Assembly (NCBI RefSeq): GCF_900143565.1
Contig: NZ_FREX01000010.1
Span: 71,015-135,014, forward strand
Source of the DNA: Pseudovibrio sp. Alg231-02
Lineage (GTDB): Bacteria > Pseudomonadota > Alphaproteobacteria > Rhizobiales > Stappiaceae
Length of the DNA stretch: 64,000 nt
Reading direction: 5' to 3'
Part shown: piece by piece, positions 1 to 9,223 of the stretch
Numbering within the stretch: the first letter of the stretch is position 1
How the letters are laid out: each line of letters begins with the position of its first letter
The notes under the pieces: generated by a model
What the model was told of the DNA's origin: nothing
Databases searched by the model: none
What the model saw: only the letters and a program-made list of their open reading frames with translations
Translations under genes and position numbers: made by a program

Positions 1-54
1 GGCCGTAAAGATACCGCGACCGATCCATCAATCCTCCCAATCCCTCAAACGTAT

Positions 55-1032
55 TTAGGGAATAATCACTGTTGCACCGGTGGTTTTACGCCCTTCCAGA
101 TCGCAGTGCGCCTGCGCAATGTCCTTCAGGCTGTAACGCTGGTTGATCTGAATATTAATTGTCCCGTCAGCCACAGCAGCAAACAGGTCCCCAGCGGTCT
201 CTTCCAGCTCCCAACGCTCAGCAATGTAATTGAACAGCGTCGGTCGCGTCGCAAACAATGAGCCTTTCTGAGACAGGATGGCCATGTTGAACTCAGGGAG
301 CGGCCCGGACGATTGACCAAAGGAACACCAAAGCCCACGTGGACGAAGGCAATCCAGCGATGCAGGATATGTATCCTTGCCCACACTGTCATAAACCACA
401 TCACAGCCGCGCCCATCGGTGATCTGACGCACCCGCGCTACCCAGTCCTCGCTCTTGTAATTGATCACATATTCATAACCATTGGCCTGAGCCAGCCGGG
501 CTTTTTCTTCCGAGCTGACTGTCCCGATCACCCTTGCACCAAGGGCCGACGCCCATTGACCAACGATAAGCCCGACACCGCCAGCCGCTGCGTGGTAAAG
601 CAAAGTCGTATCCGCTCCCACGTTGTAGGTCTCGCGCAGCAGGTAGCGTGCGGTCATGCCTTTCAACATTAAAGCCGCCGCTTGCTCATTACTCACACCT
701 TCAGGGATCTTCACAAGCACGCTGGCGGGAATATTACGCTCTTCACTGTAAGCCCCCAGCGGTCCTGCATATGCCACACGGTCCCCAAGAGCGAGCCCGG
801 TCACGCCTTGCCCAAGCGCAACAACAATCCCTGCCCCCTCATTGCCAGGAATAAACGGGACGCCATTTGGTGCCGGATAAAGACCAGAGCGAAAATAGGT
901 ATCAATAAAGTTGAGCCCGATCGCAGTGTGCCTGATCCGAACTTCACCATGCCCCGGATCAGGCAGGTCCACATCCACGTGTGTCAGAACGGACGGATCA
1001 CCAGTTTTTTCAACGCGAACAGCAAAGACCAT
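55..1032 (-). CDS. qor: NADPH:quinone oxidoreductase, zinc-free MDR family
   Basis: This 325-residue protein is a medium-chain reductase that passes hydride from NADPH to quinones or related alpha,beta-unsaturated carbonyls in the cytosol. The N-terminal GroES-like part carries GNEGAG (about residues 63-68), and the Rossmann part begins at AAAGGVG (148-154), the QOR form of the nucleotide-binding loop. The cysteine cluster that holds structural zinc in alcohol dehydrogenases is absent, which fits the zinc-free QOR branch. The ATG start is preceded by AAGGG about 9 bases upstream. It is probably transcribed alone, since the upstream gene on the same strand has its own terminator. The true substrate cannot be read from the sequence. 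Confidence 0.9.
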   Translation of the reverse strand: MVFAVRVEKTGDPSVLTHVDVDLPDPGHGEVRIRHTAIGLNFIDTYFRSGLYPAPNGVPFIPGNEGAGIVVALGQGVTGLALGDRVAYAGPLGAYSEERNIPASVLVKIPEGVSNEQAAALMLKGMTARYLLRETYNVGADTTLLYHAAAGGVGLIVGQWASALGARVIGTVSSEEKARLAQANGYEYVINYKSEDWVARVRQITDGRGCDVVYDSVGKDTYPASLDCLRPRGLWCSFGQSSGPLPEFNMAILSQKGSLFATRPTLFNYIAERWELEETAGDLFAAVADGTINIQINQRYSLKDIAQAHCDLEGRKTTGATVIIP

Positions 1033-1145
1033 ATGGATTTTCCCTTACAAAAGCTGGAGGCGGAGTTTGGACAGAATGCCGCTAACTTGCAAGCACCTTT
1101 GGGAAAACCATGCTCCACCCTGAGAAATGCAAGCATCAAAGCAAA

Positions 1146-1169
1146 AAGCCCGACCAATTGGCCGGGCTT
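1146..1169 (-). terminator. Rho-independent terminator of pcs
   Basis: On the minus strand AAGCCCG pairs with CGGGCTT, the inner CCAATTGG adds a short self-complementary core, and a T-run follows directly. It lies about 23 bases after the pcs stop codon. Confidence 0.85.
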
Positions 1170-1192
1170 CTAAAAAACTCATTTGTCGAGAA

Positions 1193-1888
1193 TCACATCT
1201 TGCGAAACAGCTGGTGAACAGCCCCAACGCAAAACAGATAAAGGCTCGTTGCCGTGATCAGCGCAAACAACCAGCTATCGATAATAAAATCCTGATAAAG
1301 GGCAACCGCAAGTGCAGCACTCCACACGATGAGAATGCCCAGGGTCAGCGGACGCCACTTGACAGTGCGCACCGGGTGGACGAACTCGACAGGAGCAAAC
1401 GTCAGCACAGAACACAGCACCACCATGCCGATGATGATCCATGGCGGAGACTGCAGTGCAACCAGCACAACAATCACCATATTCCAGACACCAGGGAAGC
1501 CAAGGAAGCCACCGCTTTCTGTCTTCATGTTGCCGTCAGCGAAGTAGATCGCGCCGGTAAACACAATGACAGCACCAGACAAAAGTCCCCAGAACTCTGA
1601 GAGAAGGCCGCTTTGGTATAGCGCGAAAGCAGGCAGGAAAACGTAGGTCGCGTAATCAATCACTAAATCCAGAATAACGCCGCTCCAGCGCGGCAGGCGA
1701 TTCTGAATGTCATATTTACGTGCTAAAGGACCATCCAGCCCGTCGACAACAAGTGCCACCCAGAGCCAGAAAAACATCATAGGCAGATTGCCGTTCGCTC
1801 CAGCGACAAGCGCAAGCAACGCAATGGGGGCCCCCAATGCGGTGAGGATGTGAATGAGGAACAGCCGGGAGTTGGTCTGACCGGTCAA
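1193..1888 (-). CDS. pcs: phosphatidylcholine synthase (CDP-alcohol phosphatidyltransferase)
   Basis: Pcs condenses choline directly with CDP-diacylglycerol to give phosphatidylcholine and CMP in the inner membrane, a pathway typical of host-associated and marine alphaproteobacteria. The family signature DG-x2-DG-x2-AR-x(n)-G-x3-D-x3-D is visible as DGLDGPLAR (49-57), G70, D74 and D78, followed by several hydrophobic membrane segments. Its 231 residues match the compact Pcs type rather than PgsA or PssA. The start is TTG, 6 bases after AAAGGACC. The DUF2182 gene lies immediately upstream on the same strand, only 38 bases away, so the two may be cotranscribed. Confidence 0.88.
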   Translation of the reverse strand: MTGQTNSRLFLIHILTALGAPIALLALVAGANGNLPMMFFWLWVALVVDGLDGPLARKYDIQNRLPRWSGVILDLVIDYATYVFLPAFALYQSGLLSEFWGLLSGAVIVFTGAIYFADGNMKTESGGFLGFPGVWNMVIVVLVALQSPPWIIIGMVVLCSVLTFAPVEFVHPVRTVKWRPLTLGILIVWSAALAVALYQDFIIDSWLFALITATSLYLFCVGAVHQLFRKM

Positions 1889-1926
1889 CTTTGGGTCCTT
1901 TGTTATTCTTTAAGTGAAGGTACCAC

Positions 1927-2832
1927 TTAGAACAATCTATCGCCCAAAACTTCAATAAGAGGTAAGTCCGCCCGAGCGAAATAGATGTTTGCACCGCCCC
2001 ATAGCAGAAGTGCGATACCTATTCCATAGCTTGTAAACGGTGTTTTGCTCTTTTTTTCAAGTGTCATTATGAGACCAAGCAGCGCGATCCAAATAATATT
2101 CATGATTCCCACTGCAAACATAAGCACCATGAGTGCCCAACAGCACCCCAAACAGTACAAACCTTGCTCGATTCCAAACTGGAAGGCACTTTGCTTTTGC
2201 TCACCAGAATGCAGAGCCAATGCAACATTGGGCGTCCGGCACCGGTCAAGACAAGCCTGCTTGGCAGGCGTAAACTGATAGATCGCGGCTGCAATGACAG
2301 TTGTAATCGTCAGTGTAGAAAACACCGGCATCATCATCGGGCTCATCACACCCAGCTCATGCAGCACGCCCTGAGCAACAGTCGCGACAACGGAAAACGC
2401 AACCCAGATAGCCAGATACCCGCCAGCCACCACATAAATAGCCTTGCCACCACGCGCTTCATGATAGGTCTGTAGCATGGGCATGGCAGTCGGCAACATC
2501 ATGGCGAGCACCATCATGAACCACATCACAAACAACAGAAAATAGTCGTAAAGGCCCATATTCACCAGCGCTGGCATCCCAAACGCTTCCTGAGCCAATG
2601 GCAAACACAGCGAGGCTAGCTGAACACGCACATGTTCCGGCAGGCCTTGGAACATGTTGAACTGATTGAACAGCTCCATGCCTGGGCCCATCTCGCCCAT
2701 ATCCATGCGAGAGATCATGTCGATAACCATGGCCGCCAGATAAACCCAGCCCAAAACCACAGCACCACCCAGCACAATGTACGGGAGCCGATAGGACAAC
2801 TGTAAATCCGTCTTCGGACTGGTAACTGACAT
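1927..2832 (-). CDS. DUF2182 predicted metal-binding membrane protein
   Basis: A polytopic membrane protein of about 301 residues, of unknown biochemical function. It carries the family hallmarks: a Met-rich membrane motif around MWFMMVLAMMLPTAMPM (103-119), YQFTPxKxxCLxxCR (185-199), and GLYCLGCCWALM (224-235). The paired cysteines and the many methionines, including a periplasmic-looking segment near residues 40-60, suggest soft-metal (copper-like) binding; this is inference. The start chosen is the ATG preceded by GAGG 6 bases upstream, six codons inside the longest frame. It lies 38 bases upstream of pcs and is probably cotranscribed with it. Confidence 0.8.
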   Translation of the reverse strand: MSVTSPKTDLQLSYRLPYIVLGGAVVLGWVYLAAMVIDMISRMDMGEMGPGMELFNQFNMFQGLPEHVRVQLASLCLPLAQEAFGMPALVNMGLYDYFLLFVMWFMMVLAMMLPTAMPMLQTYHEARGGKAIYVVAGGYLAIWVAFSVVATVAQGVLHELGVMSPMMMPVFSTLTITTVIAAAIYQFTPAKQACLDRCRTPNVALALHSGEQKQSAFQFGIEQGLYCLGCCWALMVLMFAVGIMNIIWIALLGLIMTLEKKSKTPFTSYGIGIALLLWGGANIYFARADLPLIEVLGDRLF

Positions 2833-3088
2833 AACCAACCTCAAAATCAATCAGGACAGGCCGAAACTCTGGGGTTCCGGAACCGGCGCAATTTATGCAG
2901 CTTCTCTAATAGACCAGTAATAGTCCCAATGCGACATTGATTTAGTTCAAATCTAAACTGGAACCTGCGACATGATGAAGCTGGCGCAACGAGACCTCTC
3001 CGCTTTCACTAGGGGACTATCCGCGTGCGGCACCTTGAAACCGATAGGTTTTATCCCCTAGATACTTGGGTAATAGAACGCAAACAAA

Positions 3089-4366
3089 ATGCGGAACGAA
3101 AAAATGGCAGCCAATCTTGCAGCAGACAGCACCAAAGGCAAAAACAACGACCTCACGCCGTCGCAGGAAAAGAGCTACGATTGCGCTGTAATCGGCACTG
3201 GCCCGGCTGGCATGATCGCCGCCCTTGCCCTTGCCAGCAATGGACTGGAAACTGTGCTGATCGGCCCACCAGTCAACCTCAATGATGCCCGTACCACCGC
3301 CCTGATGGATGCCTCCCGCCAGTTTCTCGATAATATCGGCATCTGGAAAGACTTGCGTTCAGCGTTTACACCGCTGGAAAAGATGCGCTTGATCGACGGC
3401 ACAGATCGCCTTTTGCGCGCACCAGAAACCACATTTTCCGCCTCGGAACTGGACCTGCCTGCCTTCGGTTACAACATCCTCAACAAGGACTTGAACCGGG
3501 TGCTGTTTGATCTTGTGAACAACAACGAGCTCATTGAGCTTGTCGAAGACACAATCAAAAACGTCTCCAGTAATGACCACAAAGCCACCATTGAACTGAG
3601 CAATACGCCAGACATCAGCTGTCATGTCGTCATCGGCGCAGATGGACGAAATTCTGTGGTACGCCGCTCCGCTGGCATTGAGACAAAGAACTGGAAGTAC
3701 CCGCAAGCAGCGCTCGTTCTCAATCTCAAGCATGACCTGCCGCATTACAACATCTCTACCGAGTTCCACCGCAACACTGGCCCATTCACCATGGTCCCGC
3801 TGCCAGGTAAGACCTCTTCCCTTGTTTATGTGGAAACGCCAGAACGCGCCGAAGAGCTGAACAATTATAAGGACGAAGCTCTCGAAGCCGAACTGGAAAA
3901 ACTCAGCAAGTTCGTTCTGGGTTCACTTAAACTAGCAAGCCCAAGGCAGGTCTACCCACTCTCCGGCCTGACAGCCGTTCACATGAGTGGCAATCGCTCA
4001 CTGCTTATGGGCGAAGCAGCCCACGCCTTCCCGCCAATCGGAGCCCAGGGTCTCAATCTGTCTCTGCGCGATGTAGCCGTTGCGACAGAACTGCTGGCCA
4101 ACGCAAAGCACACCAAGGCAGATATGGGTTCGGCTGAGTTGCTGCAGAAGTATGACCGCAGCCGCAAGGCAGACGTGATCAGCCGCACAACGGCCGTAGA
4201 CCTGCTCAACAGATCTTTGCTGACGGATGCCTTACCTGTTCAGATGCTGCGTTCTCTGGGGCTCTACACAGCCTCCAGAATCCCACTTGTACGTCGTCTG
4301 CTGATGCGTGAAGGCATCGCTCCATCCTGGAGCCTGCCAACACTGATGCGCGCGCAAAACGATTAA
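3089..4366 (+). CDS. UbiH/UbiF/COQ6-family FAD-dependent monooxygenase
   Basis: A flavoprotein hydroxylase of the type that adds oxygen to the ubiquinone ring precursor at the membrane. The N-terminal GTGPAG (36-41) is the FAD Rossmann motif. VIGADGRNSVVRR, near the middle, is the DG motif that contacts FAD and NADPH. GEAAHAFPPIGAQGLNL is the second FAD motif, which is highly typical of ubiquinone hydroxylases. An ATG five codons further in (3104) has a weak GGAA upstream and may be the real start. Its stop overlaps the stop of the convergent AEC gene. Which ring position it hydroxylates cannot be told. Confidence 0.85.
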   Translation: MRNEKMAANLAADSTKGKNNDLTPSQEKSYDCAVIGTGPAGMIAALALASNGLETVLIGPPVNLNDARTTALMDASRQFLDNIGIWKDLRSAFTPLEKMRLIDGTDRLLRAPETTFSASELDLPAFGYNILNKDLNRVLFDLVNNNELIELVEDTIKNVSSNDHKATIELSNTPDISCHVVIGADGRNSVVRRSAGIETKNWKYPQAALVLNLKHDLPHYNISTEFHRNTGPFTMVPLPGKTSSLVYVETPERAEELNNYKDEALEAELEKLSKFVLGSLKLASPRQVYPLSGLTAVHMSGNRSLLMGEAAHAFPPIGAQGLNLSLRDVAVATELLANAKHTKADMGSAELLQKYDRSRKADVISRTTAVDLLNRSLLTDALPVQMLRSLGLYTASRIPLVRRLLMREGIAPSWSLPTLMRAQND

Positions 4367-5313
4367 GGCACCAGTATTCCAGATTGAATGAGATAAATGA
4401 GCGTTGGCAACGTAATAACAGAGGCCAACGTCCCATAAAGCACGGCTGTAGACGCGCGCTCGACATAGCTCGAGTAGTGCTGAGCTAGCACATAAACATT
4501 CGCAGCCGGCGGCAACGCCGCCATGAGAACAGCTGTTGAGACCCACAGACTGTCAAAGCCACCAATCCACTCCAGCAGCACAAATGCAAGGATTGGGTGC
4601 ACCACCAGCTTGATAAGCAACAGGACCGGCAGTTCCTTCGCCGTTCTCCGGCTTGGCTGCAAGGCAATCGTCACCCCCATGGCAAACAATGCACAAGGTG
4701 CCGCAGCTTGTCGTAAAAACGAGATGGTCTGATCGAGTGCAACAGGTGGCTTGAACTCAATTGCAGCAGCCAGAATTCCCGCAAACACCGCAAGAATAAA
4801 CGGGTGAGTGATGATCTTCTTGAAAATCTCAAAGGCCAATGGCCCAAACTTAATGTTCCGTGCCCCACCAATCGACATCATCATGGGAACGAGAATGAAC
4901 AACAAGATTGTATCAAAACACAGGATCAAAGCCGTCGGCACCGCCGCCCCTGCCCCAAGAACAGCAAGCGTAACGCCCGGCCCCATGTAACCAATGTTGG
5001 AATAGGAACCAACCAGTGCCTGCACAGTCGCCTCACCGATACTGCCGCGCAATATGAAGCGCGCAAAAGCATAAGCCAGCACAAACATTGCGAAGGTGGA
5101 AAATGTGGTCGCAGCGACAAAGTCAAAAGTGGCAAGTTCTTCCAGCGGCGTTTCAGAGAGCAACTGAAAGAACAGCGCAGGCAGAGCCAGATAGATCACG
5201 AAAAAGTTCATCCATGACAAACCCTCTCGTGAGAGTTTCGCACCGCGACCAGAAACAAACCCTAGGAAGATGAGCAAGAAAAATGGCATTGCCAAATTAA
5301 CAACATTGAGCAT
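4363..5313 (-). CDS. AEC (auxin efflux carrier) family transporter
   Basis: A 316-residue inner-membrane permease with about ten hydrophobic segments and the two-half AEC layout: MPFFLLIFLGFVSGR near the N-terminus, YSNIGYMGPG in the middle, and the Pro-rich ALPPAANVYVLAQHY near residue 280. Bacterial members export or take up small organic acids such as malate or malonate. The substrate here is unknown. It is convergent with the UbiH-type gene and shares a TTAA in which both stop codons lie. Confidence 0.85.
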   Translation of the reverse strand: MLNVVNLAMPFFLLIFLGFVSGRGAKLSREGLSWMNFFVIYLALPALFFQLLSETPLEELATFDFVAATTFSTFAMFVLAYAFARFILRGSIGEATVQALVGSYSNIGYMGPGVTLAVLGAGAAVPTALILCFDTILLFILVPMMMSIGGARNIKFGPLAFEIFKKIITHPFILAVFAGILAAAIEFKPPVALDQTISFLRQAAAPCALFAMGVTIALQPSRRTAKELPVLLLIKLVVHPILAFVLLEWIGGFDSLWVSTAVLMAALPPAANVYVLAQHYSSYVERASTAVLYGTLASVITLPTLIYLIQSGILVP

Positions 5314-5514
5314 CTAAACCATTTCCCCATGCAATTTTTTAGTGTTCTCCGCATCCAACTGGAGAATGAGTTGCTTTTGAAATGCTGATTGGCTAATCAC
5401 CATGTCCGAGTTGAGCGTATATAGCCATTCTACAGAGGTTGGCATACCGGCAACTACGACACTATAGTATGCGAGTAAACGGAACTGGAAAGCTCCATCC
5501 GCCCAAAGGCCAAA

Positions 5515-6408
5515 ATGAAAGCTAAAAAATCCCGTCGCCCACTGACACGTCGCGAGAAGCTCAGCTTTCGTGCTGAATGGCTGGCTCTAAGATTTATCGG
5601 CGGAATTCTGCGCTCTATGCCGCTGGATTGGTCCTCCGCTTTCATGGGAAACATGTGGCGTCTGATCGCCCCCATGACCCATAGGCATGCCCGTGCCAAA
5701 GCGCACATCATGGCCGCCTATCCGGAAATGACGCTCAATGAAGCGGATAAAATTATCAGGGATATGTGGGAAAACCTTGGTCGAGTCTCTGCTGAAACCG
5801 TTTTACTTTCCAAAATCCACAAGGATCCGAGCCGCGTCACCTACGTAAATCCAGAGGTCTTTGAACCCTCGGTTGGTGAAGGCGCCGTTCTTGTAACCAT
5901 GCACTCCGGCAACTGGGAGGTTGTCTCCGACAAAGCCGAGGAACTTGGTCTTCCGCTCGCTGGTGTCTATCAAAAACTGAAGAACCCTTACTCTGAAGGG
6001 TATTTGGTCGAAAAACGTAATTTCCTCTATAAGCTTGGCCTGTTTTGCAAAGGCCACGACACCGGCACAAAGATCATTTCAATCCTGCGTAAAAAGGGTT
6101 CTGTTGCCTTCGTCGCAGACGTACGTGACCATCGCGGTGTCAAAATTGAGTTCTTCAAGCAACCGTCAGCAGCAACGCACATTCCAGCTGCGCTCGCCCG
6201 CACCATGAACAAGCGTCTCATCGCTGTGGTTGCTCGCCGCAAAAAAGGCTCCCGCTTCGACATCATTGCCAAAGAAATCCCAGTTGCTCGCACCAAAGAC
6301 CGTGTACAGGATGCCATCACCACGACACAGGCAGTGCACGATCAGTTCGAAGAATGGATCCGCGAAGAACCATCCCAATGGATGTGGATCATGAAGAAGT
6401 GGATTTAG
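5515..6408 (+). CDS. lysophospholipid/lipid A acyltransferase, LpxL/HtrB family
   Basis: A 297-residue membrane-associated acyltransferase. The catalytic H-x4-E/D-type motif is seen in TMHSGNWEV (about residues 127-135). FVADVRDHRGVKIEFF matches the second conserved block, with an Arg-Asp pair and a product-side aromatic, and SQWMWIMKKW closes the protein as in HtrB/MsbB proteins (usually QW-x-W-x-H-R/K). Members add a secondary acyl chain to lipid A, and in Hyphomicrobiales some act on ornithine lipids. The very basic N-terminus suits membrane attachment. It stands alone, divergent from the AEC gene. Confidence 0.85.
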   Translation: MKAKKSRRPLTRREKLSFRAEWLALRFIGGILRSMPLDWSSAFMGNMWRLIAPMTHRHARAKAHIMAAYPEMTLNEADKIIRDMWENLGRVSAETVLLSKIHKDPSRVTYVNPEVFEPSVGEGAVLVTMHSGNWEVVSDKAEELGLPLAGVYQKLKNPYSEGYLVEKRNFLYKLGLFCKGHDTGTKIISILRKKGSVAFVADVRDHRGVKIEFFKQPSAATHIPAALARTMNKRLIAVVARRKKGSRFDIIAKEIPVARTKDRVQDAITTTQAVHDQFEEWIREEPSQWMWIMKKWI

Positions 6409-6437
6409 CCCGCTCCCCCACGGTGTATCTCTCAAAT

Positions 6438-6472
6438 GCCGGAGCTGGTTTAAGTTTAAGACACGCTCCGGC
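6438..6472 (+). terminator. hairpin after the acyltransferase gene
   Basis: GCCGGAGC pairs perfectly with GCTCCGGC across a 19-base loop, about 30 bases after the stop. No T-run follows, so termination strength is uncertain. Confidence 0.5.
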
Positions 6473-6611
6473 AAAAGCTAAAGCCCTACAATCAGTTCTA
6501 ACGAAAGACTGACCGCTTCAGGACTTAGCCCAAAGAGCTGATTTTGCACCGCACAATATTCTGTATACTCCCCTTTGAATTTCAATTTCGGCTCGGGAGG
6601 GAGCTAGCCAG

Positions 6612-7649
6612 ATGAAAACCTATCGTTCCTATTATAAGCCTCTGGCCATTGGTGCCCCAACACCGTTTGCTGAGCCGCCTGTCGCACTGGAGCGCATGAT
6701 CCACTTCGTGCCGCCGCATATCGAAAAGATGCGTGCAAAGATCCCGCAGATGATCTCTCAAGTGGACGTAATTCTCGGCAATCTGGAAGACGCGATCCCA
6801 GCGGACGAAAAGCTCAATGCCCGCGAAGGCTTCATCCAGATGGCCAATGACAATGACTTTGGCACCACAAAGCTCTGGACGCGTATCAACTCGTTGGAAA
6901 GCCCATGGGTTCTAGATGATATTACCGAAATCGTGACCCGCTGCGGTGACAAGCTTGATGTGATTATGCTGCCAAAAGTGAATGGCCCATGGGACATTCA
7001 CTATCTGGATCAGCTGCTCGCTCAGCTCGAAGCCAAGGCAGGTGTGACAAAACCGATCCAGATCCACGCCATTTTGGAAACGGCTGAAGGCGTCAACAAC
7101 GTAGAAGCCATCGCCACCGCCAGCCCGCGCATGCATGGCATGAGCCTCGGCCCAGCAGATCTCGCGGCCTCCCGCGGCATGAAGACAACTCGCGTTGGCG
7201 GCGGTCATCCTGACTATCAGGTACTTGCAGATGCCGACGGTGACGCACCGCGCGCACGCTACCAGCAAGACTTATGGCACTATACTGTAGCCAAAATGGT
7301 AGATGCATGCCTTGCTGCAGGCATTAAACCCTTCTACGGACCTTTCGGAGATTTCAGCGACCCAGCCGCATGTGAAGCCCAGTTCCGCAACTCATTCCTC
7401 ATGGGCTGTCTTGGAACCTGGACATTGCACCCAAGCCAGATTGGCATTGCAAAATCAGTCTTCTCACCAGAGCCAGATGAAGTGAAATTTGCTCGCAGGA
7501 TTCTGGAAGCAATGCCGGATGGAACCGGCGCAGTCATGCTGGATGGGAAAATGCAGGATGATGCAACCTGGAAACAGGCAAAGGTGATCTGTGACCTAGC
7601 TGATCTGGTCATCTCCAAAGACCCGGATTTGGCAGAATCTTTCCAATAA
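6612..7649 (+). CDS. HpcH/HpaI-family CoA-ester lyase (malyl-CoA/citramalyl-CoA lyase-like)
   Basis: A 345-residue TIM-barrel lyase of the citrate lyase beta family, which cleaves or forms C4-C5 hydroxyacyl-CoA esters such as malyl-CoA, methylmalyl-CoA or citramalyl-CoA with Mg2+. Visible family features are an acidic metal-site segment [22 protein letters not shown], the [10 protein letters not shown] strand with its metal-ligand glutamate, and [11 protein letters not shown]. It is longer than the roughly 320-residue Mcl1 type and lacks its N-terminus, so the substrate is left open. A GGGAGGGAG ribosome site precedes the ATG. No ethylmalonyl-CoA or serine-cycle gene is adjacent, so the context does not decide its pathway. 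Confidence 0.8.
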   Translation: MKTYRSYYKPLAIGAPTPFAEPPVALERMIHFVPPHIEKMRAKIPQMISQVDVILGNLEDAIPADEKLNAREGFIQMANDNDFGTTKLWTRINSLESPWVLDDITEIVTRCGDKLDVIMLPKVNGPWDIHYLDQLLAQLEAKAGVTKPIQIHAILETAEGVNNVEAIATASPRMHGMSLGPADLAASRGMKTTRVGGGHPDYQVLADADGDAPRARYQQDLWHYTVAKMVDACLAAGIKPFYGPFGDFSDPAACEAQFRNSFLMGCLGTWTLHPSQIGIAKSVFSPEPDEVKFARRILEAMPDGTGAVMLDGKMQDDATWKQAKVICDLADLVISKDPDLAESFQ

Positions 7650-7657
7650 TCAATCCT

Positions 7658-7681
7658 GAAGAGTGGTCGGCGCCACTCTTC
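7658..7681 (+). terminator. hairpin terminator of the CoA-ester lyase gene
   Basis: A perfect nine-base stem, GAAGAGTGG with CCACTCTTC, around a 6-base loop starts 9 bases after the stop codon. No clear T-run follows. Confidence 0.6.
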
Positions 7682-7787
7682 AACCCTGCGGATGTGCATA
7701 TCAATGAAATGTGAGGAGCTATTCATCCCCAAACGTCACATTTTGATCGGTTTGTGCTGCCTCTCGCCTCTTTGCTGCGCTATATAG

Positions 7788-7817
7788 CTTGACAATAAGA
7801 GCATGGCATGACCTTTA
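7788..7817 (+). promoter_or_regulatory. candidate hspQ promoter
   Basis: CTTGACA is followed after 17 bases by CCTTTA, about 45 bases before the hspQ ATG. The CTTG element and C-rich -10 resemble alphaproteobacterial RpoH promoters more than a housekeeping TATAAT, which would suit a heat-shock gene. This is a motif match only. Confidence 0.4.
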
Positions 7818-7861
7818 AGGCGCCCTGACAAGATACAGTATCTTCGAAAGCTTGGTGGATT

Positions 7862-8194
7862 ATGGAGACAATTAGAACCGCGAAATTCAGAATTGGACAG
7901 GTCGTACGTCACCGCCTGTACCCGTTCCGTGGCATAGTCTTCGACGTTGATCCCACATTCGACAATACAGAAGAGTGGTGGGAGTCAATTCCCGAAGAAG
8001 CACGCCCAAGCAAGGACCAGCCTTTTTATCACCTTCTCGCTGAAAACGCTGAGAGTGAATACATTGCTTATGTCTCGGAGCAGAATCTGGAAAAAGACGA
8101 CAGTGGCGAACCTGTGAGACACCCGCAGGTCGATGAGTTTTTTGATGAGACCACCGATGGAGACTACATCGTCAAGGATGTGGAAATTCATTAA
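7862..8194 (+). CDS. hspQ: heat-shock protein HspQ
   Basis: A small 110-residue protein that in enterobacteria acts as a specificity-enhancing factor for the Lon protease and binds hemimethylated DNA. The whole length matches the family: KFRIGQVVRHRLYPFRG (9-25), FDVDPTFDNTEEWWESIP, QPFYHLLAENAES and YVSEQNLEKD are near-invariant blocks. GGTGG lies just upstream of the ATG. It stands alone between a hairpin and a strong terminator, with a CTTG-type promoter candidate upstream that would suit heat induction. Confidence 0.93.
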   Translation: METIRTAKFRIGQVVRHRLYPFRGIVFDVDPTFDNTEEWWESIPEEARPSKDQPFYHLLAENAESEYIAYVSEQNLEKDDSGEPVRHPQVDEFFDETTDGDYIVKDVEIH

Positions 8195-8252
8195 AGCCGG
8201 TTCCTGAATTCTCTTCATGGAAACCGCATCTTTTTAAAATCATCAGATCAAT

Positions 8253-8286
8253 AAAAAACCCGAAGGAAAACTCCTTCGGGTTTTTT
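8253..8286. terminator. bidirectional terminator between hspQ and the IalB-family gene
   Basis: AACCCGAAGGA pairs with TCCTTCGGGTT, flanked by an A-run on the left and a T-run on the right. It can therefore stop both the plus-strand hspQ and the convergent minus-strand gene. Confidence 0.9.
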
Positions 8287-8308
8287 AATTCTTAAAGCGA
8301 AAACCAAA

Positions 8309-8923
8309 TTACTGGTTTGCTTGTCGCTGCTGCTCAATCAGCTTCTGACGAGCGGCTTCAGCACGTTTCTGAAGTTCAGACTGCAGGCGCTCCTGCTTTG
8401 CCTGGAGTTCTTCAGGCTTAATAGCTTCACCATCATAAATACGGGTGAACCCTTTCAAAGTAAGGTCGAATGGACGTGCCTTACCCTGCTGGTTCAACGT
8501 AGTAATGATCAGCTTGCCACCTTTTTTCAGGCCACCGATGAAGGTGTCATCAATAACCATCTCGGCAATACAAGCGTTTGGAAAACAAATTGTATATTTA
8601 GCTTCAGACTGTTTGCCACCATCAACCTGTACACGAAGACCAGGCTGAATCAGCATTCCTGGAGGAACAGCAAGGTGCAGCAACTTGCGGCTTTCGCCGG
8701 TCACTTCACGCACAACAGCTTGAGCTAGGAACTGGCCTGTGTCCGTGCGCAGTTCTTGTGTGATAAGGCAAAATTCTTTCTTGGATTTAGGATCAGTGTT
8801 ACAAACTTTCACCCAAGCATCGTCTGCCTGTGCATTCTGTGCAACACTGGTGCCTGCAAAGCCAACAGCGGCCATTGCTGCAATAATCCCACCAGTCAGA
8901 ACGCCCTTAAAATTAACGGCCAT
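8309..8923 (-). CDS. invasion-associated locus B (IalB) family periplasmic protein
   Basis: An exported protein of about 204 residues. The chosen ATG (8923) has GAGG 8 bases upstream and yields a clean signal peptide (MAVNFKGVLTGG, then AMAAVGFAGTSVAQNAQA) with cleavage before DDAW. The start of the longest frame would bury the signal peptide. The mature part shows the IalB pattern WVKVC....FCLITQE, LLHLAVPPGM, LRVQVDGG, and CFPNACIAEM with four cysteines able to form two disulfides. The C-terminus is a Gln/Glu/Arg-rich helix, probably coiled coil. IalB is linked to erythrocyte invasion in Bartonella, but homologues are common in non-pathogens and their role is unclear. Confidence 0.85.
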   Translation of the reverse strand: MAVNFKGVLTGGIIAAMAAVGFAGTSVAQNAQADDAWVKVCNTDPKSKKEFCLITQELRTDTGQFLAQAVVREVTGESRKLLHLAVPPGMLIQPGLRVQVDGGKQSEAKYTICFPNACIAEMVIDDTFIGGLKKGGKLIITTLNQQGKARPFDLTLKGFTRIYDGEAIKPEELQAKQERLQSELQKRAEAARQKLIEQQRQANQ

Positions 8924-9223
8924 CCCAAATTTCCTCAAAGTTTGATCCGGTGCAAAACGATGCCTCCGGCAATTACGCAGCAACCATTTTTTAAGTTCAA
9001 CAGTGTTTTGACTGCTTGTTCGGCGCCAAGCATACTCAGAACAGAGCTGAAAAAAAGGCAACGCTTCTGTTAAATGCTACTTATGTACTCTTTAAACGCC
9101 TCGGAACCATTTTTCCACCTATAGATTGGGGTGGTTACTGTCCTTTTCCAAAGCCTCGTAGGCTGAAATTTCCTCAGAATCGTATTATTGCTAGTTTCTG
9201 CGGACGCCCTAGGAGAAATTCTA
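8924..9223. other. divergent intergenic region, ialB-type gene / solute-binding protein
   Basis: About 300 AT-rich bases between two divergent starts. It must hold both promoters, but no motif convincing enough to name was seen. No believable coding frame is present. Confidence 0.5.
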
